The notes: generated by a model from the sequence alone, not told the origin. A DNA stretch of 64,000 bases from Methylobacter sp. (GCA_028716975.1 JAQUOU010000003.1:1-64000), one strand, 5' to 3'; numbered from the stretch's first letter, positions 27,562 to 37,115 are shown. Numbers and translations: made by a program.

Positions 27562-29373
27562 ATGAAGAAGACTGGTAATGGTGGCGCTTCTGATGCCCAT
27601 GATCCGCTTCAACCGGATGGCTCAGGCCCGCATAAAGACAGTTTGCCGGCGGAATTGGAAAATGCTATCGCTTACAAGGAAAACGCTGTTATTGATGCTG
27701 AGACGGCTATTTTAAGCCGCGAAAAATTGACTACAGCACGAGAAGAAGCAGTGCATTTACGTGAAAATGCTAGCACTTTGCGTGAATATTCGGTCTATCC
27801 GCGCGAGAAAGCGGTGCAGGCACGGGAAGACATTGCCCATTTGCGCGAGACAGCGGTTCAGGTTGCACGGGAAGTAGACGCTCATGGACGCGAAGTAGCC
27901 GCTACTTCGCGCGGGCGGGAAATTCACGCGGCAGAAAGACTGCAAGCCGTGTCAGACGATCACCTGAGTATGTTGCAGGAAGCAAACGCTCACCTGGTCA
28001 TCGCTACGATTGAAGCACAAAAAATGGCCGAACAAGTGCAGGTAGCCAAAGAACATCTGGCTCATTTGGCCCATCACGATATTCTTACCGCTTTGCCTAA
28101 TCGGCTGCTGTTGCAAGATAGGCTTGGCCAAGCGATTGAGTTGGCTCGCCGTCATGGCAGGCAGCTTTCGGTGATGTTTATGGACCTGGATCGGTTTAAA
28201 TACATCAACGACTCCCTGGGGCACGCGATGGGCGACCAACTGCTGCAGTCGGTTGCCAGACGCCTGAGGGATTGCGTGCGTCGTTCCGATACCATCAGCC
28301 GGCAGGGTGGCGATGAATTCATGCTGCTGCTTCCCACCATTAAGCATGCCGAAGATGTGGCGCTATGTGCGCAAAAAATGCTCGCAGCGCTTGCATTGCC
28401 ACACCGCATCGGCGGGCACGATCTCCATATCAGCGTAAGCATCGGCATCAGCATATATCCCCGCGATGGCCAGGATGGAGAAACCCTGATCAAGAGTGCG
28501 GACACCGCCATGTACTATGCCAAGGAAAACGGACGCAACACTTACAAGTTCTTCGAGCCGGCCATGAATGCCCGGGCCATCCAGCGACACTCGATCGAAG
28601 ACGGCCTGCGCCGTGCACTGGAGCGGCAGGATTTTGTGCTGCACTACCAGCCGAAAATAAATCTTCATAGCGGCGTGATTGTCGGGGCCGAGGCGCTCAT
28701 TCGCTGGCAGCATCCGAAACGAGGGCTGGTGCAGCCAGGGCAATTTGTGCCCATTGCCGAAGACAGCGGCCTGATACTGCCAATGGGCCGCTGGATGTTG
28801 CGCGAAGCCTGTCTTCAGGCCCGTGCCTGGTTGCAGGCCGGTTTGCCGCCAATTTCCGTCGCAGTCAATATCTCCGCGCTCGAGTTCGGCGCCCGGGATT
28901 TTCTCAAAAATATACGTGCAACCCTTGAAGACACGGGTTTGGAACCGCACTGTCTGGAGCTCGAATTGACCGAAAGCGTCCTGATGCAGGATGCCGAGCC
29001 TACTAATACCTTATTAAAGGCGTTGTCGGAGTTGGGAATAAAGCTTGCGATCGATGATTTCGGCACCGGCTATTCCAGTCTCAGTTATCTAAGGCAGTTT
29101 CCGATCCACACCCTGAAAATCGACCAATCGTTCGTGAGCCGGATACCCGGCAACACTGACGATGCCACCCTCGTCAGCGCCATGATCCACATGGGTAAAT
29201 GCCTCAAGCTCCGCGTCGTGGCCAAGGGCGTGGAAACACCGGAGCAGTACGCATTTCTTCTGGCCCAGCAGTGCGACGAAGGCCAAGGCTACTATTTTGG
29301 CCGTCCGATGGTGGCAGAGGCGTTCGCCGTCTTACTGCAAACCGGGATATTGCCGACGATCCTTCGCATTTAA
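27562..29373 (+). CDS. GGDEF-EAL protein with RE-heptad N-terminal coiled coil
   Basis: A 603-aa cytoplasmic protein. Residues 50-126 form a regular heptad repeat with RE pairs at 53, 60, 67, 74, 81, 88 and 95, then 103, 110 and 119. A segment QEANAHLVIATIEAQKMAEQV (139-159) is nearly the same as in the preceding kinase. The GGDEF domain (about 165-330) has intact GGDEF at 249-253, so it may synthesise c-di-GMP. The EAL domain (340-595) has EAL at 377-379 and DDFGTG, but the usual EGVET is KGVET (Lys555), a change at a highly conserved active-site acid. Phosphodiesterase activity may be weakened or lost. It follows the kinase by 81 bp with a GGGAGG ribosome site. Confidence 0.93.
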   Translation: MKKTGNGGASDAHDPLQPDGSGPHKDSLPAELENAIAYKENAVIDAETAILSREKLTTAREEAVHLRENASTLREYSVYPREKAVQAREDIAHLRETAVQVAREVDAHGREVAATSRGREIHAAERLQAVSDDHLSMLQEANAHLVIATIEAQKMAEQVQVAKEHLAHLAHHDILTALPNRLLLQDRLGQAIELARRHGRQLSVMFMDLDRFKYINDSLGHAMGDQLLQSVARRLRDCVRRSDTISRQGGDEFMLLLPTIKHAEDVALCAQKMLAALALPHRIGGHDLHISVSIGISIYPRDGQDGETLIKSADTAMYYAKENGRNTYKFFEPAMNARAIQRHSIEDGLRRALERQDFVLHYQPKINLHSGVIVGAEALIRWQHPKRGLVQPGQFVPIAEDSGLILPMGRWMLREACLQARAWLQAGLPPISVAVNISALEFGARDFLKNIRATLEDTGLEPHCLELELTESVLMQDAEPTNTLLKALSELGIKLAIDDFGTGYSSLSYLRQFPIHTLKIDQSFVSRIPGNTDDATLVSAMIHMGKCLKLRVVAKGVETPEQYAFLLAQQCDEGQGYYFGRPMVAEAFAVLLQTGILPTILRI

Positions 29374-29484
29374 TGACCAAGGCATTTCCATTTTTGATTA
29401 GCAAAATGCTTCAGCCAAGCTCATTCATTACGTCAGAGGAAGTCTACTGAGTTTTACGTCATTAAAGAGGGGCTTGTCATATCG

Positions 29485-29648
29485 ATGACTCGCATTCAGT
29501 TCCAAGCGGGCATGTCGCTTCGCGTTATTTGGCGGCATTCGCCTATCGCTTCAACAGAGGTACGCTTCCGACGCGTCTTCTTGTGGCTGCCATCGGTGTC
29601 GAACCGTACTCAAATGCTTGGCTTCGATCAGCTCAAGAATCTTGCTAA
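29485..29648 (+). pseudogene. Internally deleted IS1595-type (ISXO2-like) transposase
   Basis: The first codons (MTRIQFQAGMSL) match the N-terminal end of IS1595-family transposases. After about 12 codons another frame takes over with SRYLAAFAYRFNRGTLPTRLLVAAIGVEPY and ends at TAA (29646-29648), which matches their C-terminal end. About 250 codons between, including the zinc ribbon and the DDN/DDE core, are missing. It is a deletion relic, identified by motif recall. Confidence 0.55.
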
Positions 29649-29799
29649 GCAGGAGAACTTTTTACAATATGTATCAATTTAATGCATAAATTATGAAAAA
29701 CTCGAAGTAATTACCTTGGCTTTTCTTCGTAATTTTTCTGGGGTTAATTAACCGTTGCGGCTTGGCAATGCTGCATAAACTAGCGGGGGGAATCCCGTC

Positions 29800-31646
29800 C
29801 AGGTAATCGCTAGCCACGAGCCTGGTATCGAGAGGCATATCGGTAACGATGTGCTTGATGCGTAGGCACGAAAGGAAGCGAGGTGCAAAGGTAACAGGTG
29901 AGGCTGACCCTGAAGGATAAAGTCCCGAAATAACCGCATTGGATATGGCCGATAGTTTGGTTATGCTAGCAGGCAATAGTTGTCATAGCGCTTAGGCGAG
30001 CTATGACAAACATCCCGGGATCTTAGTCCGTATCGAGCTTTACATTGAGTTAATGTGGTAACCAGGGAGATCCTCTCGTCGGCACCGAATAGGTGCGCTT
30101 CCCAACAAGTCTAAACAGCGAGGACGGAAGCAGTGGCCGGGGGAAGTCGGAGGTCCCTATAGTAGCGATGAACGCGGGTAATGCTGCGGGAGCGAAGGGG
30201 GGCCGGTTTGAGATAACGAATAGGGGAAACATGCCCCGACACTGAGCGGACTATGCGTATGACAATTGATCTTATTCGTTTCACACAGTGGCGCGAGGGC
30301 AGCTACAAGCGCGTTACAACGCGCTAATGGGGTTGCTCAGCAATCAGGAAGACTTGATGGACAGCTTCGAAGCTCACTCGGGCAGGAAGGCCGTTGGCGT
30401 CGACAAGGTCAGTAAAGCAGACTACGCAATCGGTGTAGAGGAGCGAATCAAATCGCTTTCAGCCAAACTGCGCAGCCTCAGCTACCGGCCGCAACCGGCA
30501 CGGCGAGCTTACATACCCAAGAGCAACGGAAAGAAACGGCCATTAGGCATACCCAGCTTTGAAGACCGGATAGTACAGCATCGCCTGTCAAGGATACTGC
30601 AAGCTATCTGGGAGCCGGAATTTCGCAACTGTTCGTATGGATTTCGCCCTCATCGCAACGCGCATCAAGCGCTAGCGAGAGTCGGCGAGATTGTCACGAA
30701 TTACGGAACGCAATGGATAGTTGAGGCCGACATCAAAGGATTCTTTGATCATGTCAGCCACGACTGGATGATGCGATTTCTGGAGCACAGGATAAAAGAC
30801 CCTGTGCTACTGCGGATTATCAGGCGATTTCTCAAAGCGGGGGTGATGGAAGACGGGGTATTCACCGCCAGCGAAACAGGACTCCGCAAGGGGGACTGGT
30901 TTCGCCCGTCCTTTCAAATATTTACCTGCATTATGTGCTGGATTTATGGTGTGAGAAACGCTATGCCCGAACCTGCAAAGGCAGGTCCTATCTGGTGCGC
31001 TATGCGGACGACTATGTCGCGTGCTTCACGACAGAAGAAGATGCACGGCGGGTCATGGATGAAATGGCAGAACGGCTGGCGAAATTTGGACTCGAAGTTG
31101 AACCCAGCAAAACGTGTTTACTACGCTTTGGCAACAGAGCGGCGCAAGACTGCCACAAGGATGGCTGCAAACGACCACCCACCTTTAACTTCCTAGGCTT
31201 TACGCACTACGTCGGCAAAAGCCGTAAAGGGTACTTCGTACTCGGGCGTAAAAGTCAGCGCGAGCGAATCGCCAAGAAGTTGAAGGAAGCCGGTGTCCGG
31301 TTATCGAAACTGCGTGGGGAAGGTGGCCGGGCTATGATGGATTATGCAAAGCGCCATCTGCAAGGACATGTCGGGTATTATGCCGTCAGCGGCAACAGCC
31401 GACAAATCCGCACCTATGCCTATCTTATTGGCCGATTGTTGTTCAAATGGCTAAACCGGCGTAGTCAAAGGCGTAGTGTAAACTGGGAACGATTTAATAA
31501 AGTCTTGTCAGCCTGGATGCCATCCCTTCGAATCAGGCACAACCTCTATCCTAAACCACTGTGGATGACTCAAGCTGGGAGCCGTATGGTGTAACGCTCC
31601 AAGTACGGTTCTACGAGGGCGGCAGCGCGTAAGCGCTGCCGCTACT
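29800..31646 (+). mobile_element. Group II intron (ends approximate)
   Basis: A structured leader of about 450 bp with GC-rich hairpins precedes a reverse transcriptase ORF. At the 3' end lies domain V (31579-31611, GAGCCGTATGG...GTACGGTTC) followed by domain VI-like hairpin GGCAGCGC-GTAA-GCGCTGCC (31621-31640). This order (5' ribozyme domains, RT in domain IV, V, VI) defines a bacterial group II intron. The 5' boundary is uncertain (29.75-29.9 kb), and the 3' end is near 31646. The element lies downstream of a dead IS1595 copy, in a non-coding stretch. Confidence 0.85.
30288..31594 (+). pseudogene. ltrA: Group II intron reverse transcriptase/maturase, one-base frameshift
   Basis: Frame 1 (from 30288) has the RT fingers and palm: KKRPLGIPSFEDRIVQHRLSRIL, SYGFRPHRNAHQAL, VEADIKGFFDHVSHDWM, then SETGLRKGDWFRP. 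From the G-run at about 30891-30895 the correct reading GLVSPVLSNIYLHYVLDLW continues in the next frame, with the catalytic YADD in LVRYADDYV, the maturase region and the C-terminus to 31594. One extra G in the run of five would restore a single ORF of about 435 aa. As it stands the protein is broken unless frameshifting occurs. No HNH endonuclease domain is evident. Confidence 0.85.
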
Positions 31647-31723
31647 CTCCAATTTGGCGTAAATTGATGCTTATGGGAGTTTAACTCTTTAACCTAAAAA
31701 ACGCAGATGAAAAATGGCAAGGC

Positions 31724-31871
31724 CGTTCGTGCTGAGCTTGTCGAAGCATGGACGGCTTTCACACGCTCAGTTACTTGGCGAGCATTACAAAATCCCGCTC
31801 ACCCCATTCGACAAGTTCATGACAGGCTTAGCCAGGGCTCTCCTGAGCGGAGACTGGCTTAGCACGAACGG
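31724..31871. repeat. Dispersed repeat, copy 2
   Basis: The left arm CGTTCGTGCTGAGCTTGTCG plus AAGCA (31724-31748) and the right arm ending GCTTAGCACGAACG (31858-31871) form an interrupted inverted repeat. The same core occurs at 23720-23816. It lies just downstream of the group II intron and before the end of proS. Such CGTTCGTGCTGAGCTTGTCG units recur as interspersed repeats in many genomes. Confidence 0.75.
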
Positions 31872-31903
31872 TATTTTTTAATGCTCTACTGCGATTGTTA
31901 GAT

Positions 31904-33613
31904 TTAAATTAGCTTTGCCTTCAGAAAATCAATAATATCCGCAAACGCAACTTCCTCATTGCCTTGCGCTGTTCGGGCTTTGTATTCGACAGTACCAGAA
32001 TCCAGGCCGCGGTCACCAATGACTATGCAGTGCGGAATACCGATCAGTTCCATATCGGAAAACATGAAGCCGGCCCGGACTTTTCTGTCATCAAACAGCA
32101 CATCAATGCCCGCATTGAGCATATCCTGATACAATTTTTCCGATGCGTCTTTCAGGCGGGCGGATTTATGCATATTCATGGGGCAGATGGCAACCTGGAA
32201 AGGGGCAAGATTGGATGGCCAGATGATGCCTTTTTCATCATGGTTTTGTTCGATCGCGGCCGCGACAACGCGGGAAATACCGATGCCGTAACAACCCATA
32301 ATTATGATCTGGTTTTTACCGGCTTCATTGACAACCCCGGCTTTCATCGCCGCACTGTATTTGGTGCCTAACTGGAAAATATGGCCGACCTCTATGCCTC
32401 GGGCAAGGGTAATTTTACCCTGTCCGTCCGGGCAGATGTCGCCTTCAACGACAGTTCTTATGTCTTCAATTTGTGCCGGTAAGGGCAAATCGCGTTCCCA
32501 GTTGACGCCGGTGTAATGCTTGCCATCCTGGTTGGCGCCGCAGACGAAATCAGACATTAACGCGACGCTGCGATCGGCAATAATTCTTATGGTTAAGCCT
32601 ATCGGCCCGATGGAACCGGGTTTGCAGTTACAGGCGAGGCTTATCTCTTCATCATTGGCAAAGGCTAACGGGGAGGCAATGCCGTCGATTTTTTCCGCTT
32701 TAATGGTATTAAGCTCATGATCGCCTCTTAATAACAAAGCGACCAGGGCGTCTTCCTCGCCTTTGACAATCAATGTCTTAAGACATTGGGCAGGCGCAAT
32801 ATTTAAAAAACGGCAGACTTCTTCAATACTGTGCTGATTTGGCGTATCAATTAACGTTAATTCAGCGCTCGCTGCCTTAGGGGATCCTCCAGGCATAACG
32901 GCTTCGGCTTTTTCGATATTGGCCGCGTAATCGCTCACTGTTGAGAAAGCAATCGCATCCTCGCCGGACTCCGCCAATACGTGAAATTCATGCGATACGG
33001 CTCCGCCGATTGAACCGGAGTCGGCAATAACCGCGCGAAATTTCAGTCCCAAGTGATTAAAAATGTTGCTGTAAGCCTGGTACATGACCTCATAGGTTTC
33101 CTGCAACGATGCCTGATTCAAATGAAAGGAATAGGCATCTTTCATAATAAATTCGCGCGATCGCATGATGCCGAAGCGGGGACGGATTTCATCGCGGAAT
33201 TTGGTTTGTATCTGATAATAAGTGATAGGCAATTGCTTATAACTTTTGATTTCATTACGCGCCAGATCGGTAATAATCTCTTCATGAGTCGGGCCCAGGC
33301 AGAAATCGCGGTCGTGACGATCTTTCAAGCGCGCCAATTCGGGCCCGTACTGCTCCCATCGCCCGGTTTCCTGCCAGAGTTCGGCAGGTTGCAGAGCCGG
33401 CATCAGAACTTCAAGCGCGCCGGCTTTTTCCATTTCTGCCCGGGTGATTTTTTCTACCCTGCGCATTACCCGCAATCCTAAAGGCAACCAAGTATACAGG
33501 CCGGCAGCCAGTTTTCGGATGAGCCCGGCGCGTATCATCAATTGATGGCTGGCTATTTCAGCATCAGCAGGTGTTTCTTTAACGGTATTGAGCGGAAATT
33601 GACTGGTGCGCAT
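31904..33613 (-). CDS. proS: Prolyl-tRNA synthetase
   Basis: A 569-aa class II aminoacyl-tRNA synthetase of the bacterial type. Motif 2 region [52 protein letters not shown], an inserted YbaK-like editing domain (about 230-380) and motif 3 [26 protein letters not shown] are clear, followed by the anticodon-binding domain. It charges tRNA-Pro and removes mischarged alanine. Length matches E. coli ProS. It is transcribed alone on the minus strand. Confidence 0.97.
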   Translation of the reverse strand: MRTSQFPLNTVKETPADAEIASHQLMIRAGLIRKLAAGLYTWLPLGLRVMRRVEKITRAEMEKAGALEVLMPALQPAELWQETGRWEQYGPELARLKDRHDRDFCLGPTHEEIITDLARNEIKSYKQLPITYYQIQTKFRDEIRPRFGIMRSREFIMKDAYSFHLNQASLQETYEVMYQAYSNIFNHLGLKFRAVIADSGSIGGAVSHEFHVLAESGEDAIAFSTVSDYAANIEKAEAVMPGGSPKAASAELTLIDTPNQHSIEEVCRFLNIAPAQCLKTLIVKGEEDALVALLLRGDHELNTIKAEKIDGIASPLAFANDEEISLACNCKPGSIGPIGLTIRIIADRSVALMSDFVCGANQDGKHYTGVNWERDLPLPAQIEDIRTVVEGDICPDGQGKITLARGIEVGHIFQLGTKYSAAMKAGVVNEAGKNQIIIMGCYGIGISRVVAAAIEQNHDEKGIIWPSNLAPFQVAICPMNMHKSARLKDASEKLYQDMLNAGIDVLFDDRKVRAGFMFSDMELIGIPHCIVIGDRGLDSGTVEYKARTAQGNEEVAFADIIDFLKAKLI

Positions 33614-33842
33614 GGTTTTTAAGAGACGAAAAAATAAAAGGGCTATTTTACAGATTTAATGAGGGTTTAGTCATCCGGTCGTCATGATTAATCCGGATTT
33701 TATCCTCTCGGTAAAAAATAAATAGAGGCGAAATCGCTGGTAAATTGAATCATCCGATCTGGCAAGGATATGATTCACTGGACACATAGGTAAAGTTCAC
33801 GTTATCTTTAAGACATTATTATTGTTTAAATTTAAATTTGCC

Positions 33843-34490
33843 ATGCAACTTACTACTACCTTATTGCCGGGCTTGATCCAGGCAATAGCCGAAACAATCG
33901 AAAAAAACGCCGAAGAAGTAACTGCTCTGGATCAGGCTATCGGCGACGGGGATCATGTGATTAATTTGCAACGCGGCATTCATGCACTTATGGCGCAAAG
34001 CACTGAATTAGGCAAGCTCGATTGGCCGGTGGCTTGGCAGAAAATCGGTATGACCTTAATGACGACGATGGGCGGTGCGTCGGGCTCCCTTTATGGCACA
34101 TTATTCATAGCGATGAGCAAGGCTGCGCACGGACGCTCTTTAAATCAATCAACATTTGCCGAGGTTTTCAGTCAGGGTGTAACAGCAGTCAAACAGAGAG
34201 GGAAGGCGGACGCAGGCGAAAAAACCATGCTAGACGTATTAATTCCGGCAGCGGAAAGCCTGAAGCAGGCAGCAGCGAATTCTGCTGCGCTGCCGGAAGT
34301 CCTGGAAAAAGTTGCTCATGCTGCGGTCACAGGCATGGAATCTACCTGCGATATGTTAGCCACTAAGGGTCGGGCCTCTTTTCTGGGAGAGCGTACCCGG
34401 GGCCATATTGATGCCGGTGCAAAAACGGCTCAATTAATAATTTGTACAATCACGGATGTGCTGGCTTCGCACTCAGCAACCCCACCGTAG
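33843..34490 (+). CDS. dhaL: Dihydroxyacetone kinase, ADP-binding subunit DhaL-like
   Basis: About 215 residues from the ATG at 33843 (MQLTTTLLPGLIQAIAETIE); an upstream in-frame ATG at 33822 is less likely. The metal/nucleotide loop ALDQAIGDGDHVINLQRG (about 30-48) and GGASGSLYGT and GRASFLGERTRGHIDAGA near the end are DhaL features. It supplies the nucleotide site for phosphorylating dihydroxyacetone bound by DhaK. The dhaK gene lies tail to tail with it and their 3' ends overlap by 18 bp, an unusual arrangement. No dhaM or PTS gene is in the window, so the phosphate donor is unclear. Confidence 0.9.
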   Translation: MQLTTTLLPGLIQAIAETIEKNAEEVTALDQAIGDGDHVINLQRGIHALMAQSTELGKLDWPVAWQKIGMTLMTTMGGASGSLYGTLFIAMSKAAHGRSLNQSTFAEVFSQGVTAVKQRGKADAGEKTMLDVLIPAAESLKQAAANSAALPEVLEKVAHAAVTGMESTCDMLATKGRASFLGERTRGHIDAGAKTAQLIICTITDVLASHSATPP

Positions 34491-35462
34491 AGCGGCGGTA
34501 TGGACTGGCGCATCCCAAAGACGCATCAGCTCTTCGTCGAGAAGGCTCAGAGTAATCGAGCAACCTGCCATATCCAGTGAAGTAGTAAAGTTTCCGACCA
34601 GAGAGCGGACGATGTTGACGCCTCGTTGCTCCCAAAACCGGGAAGCCAGATCAAAAATCAGATGCAGCTCCATCAGCGGTGTTGCGCCTAACCCATTCAC
34701 ATGCAATAACACCGACTGGCCTTTTTGCGGCTTCAGTTCTTCATCGATGGCAGTGGCCAACCGGTCCACAATCTCTGTGGCGCTGACTAAATTCATAGTT
34801 TCACGGCCGTGTTCGCCATGAATTCCTACGCCCATTTCAATTTTGCTGTCACCGAGATCGAACATAGGTTTGCCCAAGGCCGGCACTGTGCAGCTGTTAA
34901 GTGCTACACCCATAGAGGCTGTAGCCTGGTTGACCCGATCACCCAGGGCTTTGCAGGCTTCCAGATTTGCGCCGTTTTCCGCCGCCGCCCCGACGATTTT
35001 CTCTACAATCAGGGTGCCTGCCACACCGCGCCGACCGGTGCTGTGAGTTTTCGGCAAGGACACATCATCGCTGACCAGGACTGTTGCATGCGGACAATCC
35101 AGCATTTCGGCAGCGATTTCAAAATTCATCACATCGCCCGCATAATTCTTGACGATAAATAAAACGCCGCCGCCATTTCCAACCGCTTGCGCAGCAGCTA
35201 ACATTTGATCAGGAGTAGGAGAAGTAAATATCTGGCCCGGACAGGCGGCATCCAGCATACCCGAACCAACAAAACCGGTATGTAAAGGCTCATGCCCTGA
35301 ACCGCCGCCGGAAATCAGCGAGACCTTGCCTGGTTTGGCAGGTTTTAGCCGTTGGACAAAGTGCGGCTGGGCGTTGAACAGGATAATATCGGCATGAGCT
35401 TTGGAAAAGCCGCGCAAGCTTTCGTCGAGCAGAGTATCGATGCTGTTGATGAACTTTTTCAT
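34473..35462 (-). CDS. dhaK: Dihydroxyacetone kinase, substrate-binding subunit DhaK
   Basis: A 329-aa protein from the ATG at 35462 (MKKFINSIDTLLDESLRGF), the usual DhaK start; the longer frame to 35522 is not supported. GKVSLISGGGSGHEPLHTGFVG (about 46-67), NYAGDVMNFEIAAE, and GVGIHGEHGRE carrying the substrate-bonding His are present. It binds dihydroxyacetone covalently as a hemiaminal for phosphorylation to DHAP. In a methylotroph it could serve triose recycling. It is convergent with dhaL rather than in an operon with it. Confidence 0.94.
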   Translation of the reverse strand: MKKFINSIDTLLDESLRGFSKAHADIILFNAQPHFVQRLKPAKPGKVSLISGGGSGHEPLHTGFVGSGMLDAACPGQIFTSPTPDQMLAAAQAVGNGGGVLFIVKNYAGDVMNFEIAAEMLDCPHATVLVSDDVSLPKTHSTGRRGVAGTLIVEKIVGAAAENGANLEACKALGDRVNQATASMGVALNSCTVPALGKPMFDLGDSKIEMGVGIHGEHGRETMNLVSATEIVDRLATAIDEELKPQKGQSVLLHVNGLGATPLMELHLIFDLASRFWEQRGVNIVRSLVGNFTTSLDMAGCSITLSLLDEELMRLWDAPVHTAALRWGC

Positions 35463-35600
35463 GGTAGCGGCCCCGCGGTGTTTGAGTTTTCTAATGGTAG
35501 CGTGTGCTGTCCATATGATCAATTCACTTCTTCAACTGCCGGCAATGGGAATGCAGAGTTAGAAAGAAAAAGAGGGAACAAAATATCGGCAATTATTTGT

Positions 35601-36485
35601 TTAATGATGTTTCGATGTTTCATCGCTGATAGATAGTTGTTGACTTCTTAAGGCTTGCGTTATCGAACATAAATCCTGCATGACCCACGTTGGCTGGTAA
35701 TCCGACGTTTCCAAATCTTCTCTGGTGGATATGCCGGTTAAAACCATGAGGCTGCGAATGCCGGTACGAACGGCGCCTAGAATGTCTGTGTCCAGCCGGT
35801 CGCCGATGACTACAGTTTGTGCCCGTGCAATGCCCAATAATGCGAGAGCTTGTTGGAATATATGCGGCTCCGGCTTGCCGATTATAAGGGGCGCCACGCC
35901 TGTAGCCGCCTGCAATGCCGCCAGAATTGCGCCGTTGCCGTGAATGACGCCATGCTCTGTAGGAAGTGTGGCGTCAGCATTGGTGCCAATGAATTTGGCT
36001 CCTGCCCGGATATTTAGTGTAGCCGTCGCTAACTTATCCCAAGTCAGTGTTTCATCCTTGCCGCAAACAACAATATCTGCACCATTATTTGAAGTATTAC
36101 TGTTGTTATTTACTTCATACAGGCCGGTCAACGTAAAACCGCGCTCGCTGAGTGGCTGCCGGGCTCCGTCCTCACCTACAACGAAAACCCGTGTAGTTGC
36201 CGGATCTGTATGCTCAGCCAGATACAGTGCCGTAGCCATACCTGAAGTAAGAATATCATTTTGATTTACGGTTACGCCCATTCGGGCGAGCTTGGTCACA
36301 TATTGTCCCGGTGTCAGGCTGGCATTGTTGGTTGCCAGGATGAAGCGGATTTCAAGCTCATTCAGCGTTTGGAAAAAATCTGTCAACCCTGGCAGAGGCT
36401 GATCGCCATGCCATAAAACCCCATCCATATCAATGATAAGCGCACAAACATTACTAAAAGGTTCCATATGAATTCTTTTCCGCAT
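35601..36485 (-). CDS. HAD-superfamily phosphatase, NagD/phosphoglycolate phosphatase-like
   Basis: A 294-aa HAD hydrolase of the NagD (C2-cap) group: nucleophile motif LIIDMDGVLWHGDQPLPG near the N-terminus, FILATNNASLTPGQYVTKL, cap domain, and C-terminal IGKPEPHIFQQAL with VVIGDRLDTDILGAVRTGIRSLMVLTGIS. It removes phosphate from small sugar or nucleotide phosphates; the substrate is not predictable. It lies upstream of dhaK on the same strand with a 138-bp gap. The start is 36485 or the second Met at 36467. The stretch 36486-36884 has no gene I can support. Confidence 0.9.
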   Translation of the reverse strand: MRKRIHMEPFSNVCALIIDMDGVLWHGDQPLPGLTDFFQTLNELEIRFILATNNASLTPGQYVTKLARMGVTVNQNDILTSGMATALYLAEHTDPATTRVFVVGEDGARQPLSERGFTLTGLYEVNNNSNTSNNGADIVVCGKDETLTWDKLATATLNIRAGAKFIGTNADATLPTEHGVIHGNGAILAALQAATGVAPLIIGKPEPHIFQQALALLGIARAQTVVIGDRLDTDILGAVRTGIRSLMVLTGISTREDLETSDYQPTWVMQDLCSITQALRSQQLSISDETSKHH

Positions 36486-36884
36486 AATCCTGTATTTTAT
36501 TGTATGTATGTATCTGAGTATAAGAAACTGAATACTCCATATTCCTGATCGCTTTTAGTCTTTCTCACGAGGCAGGCGAAATGACCCAGAATAATTACCT
36601 GTCAACCACTTACCTTTCGAACCTCTATAATAATGAGACGCCGACCTTGCTCATGGCTTAATTGTCTATATTTTCTTATTTCAGGATGGCATATAACGGT
36701 TCATCTTGTCCAGTTTCGTTCGGTAATGCTTGTAAGCCTAATGTAATAGGAATTATCAAAGATAAGATTAAGATAAAAATTTTATAATCAACGATAATAT
36801 ATAGCTTAAAGGTAAAGATATACTCTTTGCTTTATTTCTGGATATGATAGGATTTGCAAAAAATTCTTAATTGTGGGTTTAAAA

Positions 36885-37115
36885 ATGGGTAAAAGTTCTT
36901 CCAAGTCAGTGGCTAAAACCGGTGCGCAAAATAATACCGAATCAGAACAAGATGATAGTGATATTTTTGAAGACAATGAATATACTTCACTGTCTGATGG
37001 TATTGAAAAAGAGACGATAAAAAGAGATGCGCGAAGAAAGATCGAAATATATTGGGAAAAAAAGCGGTTAAAAGAAGAGTTCGATGATTTTGATGAATCT
37101 GAATTTGGCTTTTAA
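36885..37115 (+). CDS. Small charged protein, PA3496-like
   Basis: A 76-aa very acidic protein with a basic helix. It starts at the ATG at 36885 (MGKSSSKSVAKTGAQNNTES); a GTG twelve bases earlier is less likely. The end, RDARRKIEIYWEKKRLKEEFDDF, has the R.ARR.(I/L)E...E.(K/R)RL...(L/F)DDF pattern I recall from PA3496-type gammaproteobacterial proteins annotated as putative envelope-integrity proteins. No enzyme motif is present. The family call is tentative. The region 37116-37459 after it holds no gene I can support. Confidence 0.6.
   Translation: MGKSSSKSVAKTGAQNNTESEQDDSDIFEDNEYTSLSDGIEKETIKRDARRKIEIYWEKKRLKEEFDDFDESEFGF

Noticed and set aside
29674-29976. Minus-strand 100-codon ORF at the intron 5' region
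   Set aside because: It lies across the intron leader and has no protein-like pattern; the RNA structure explains the sequence better.
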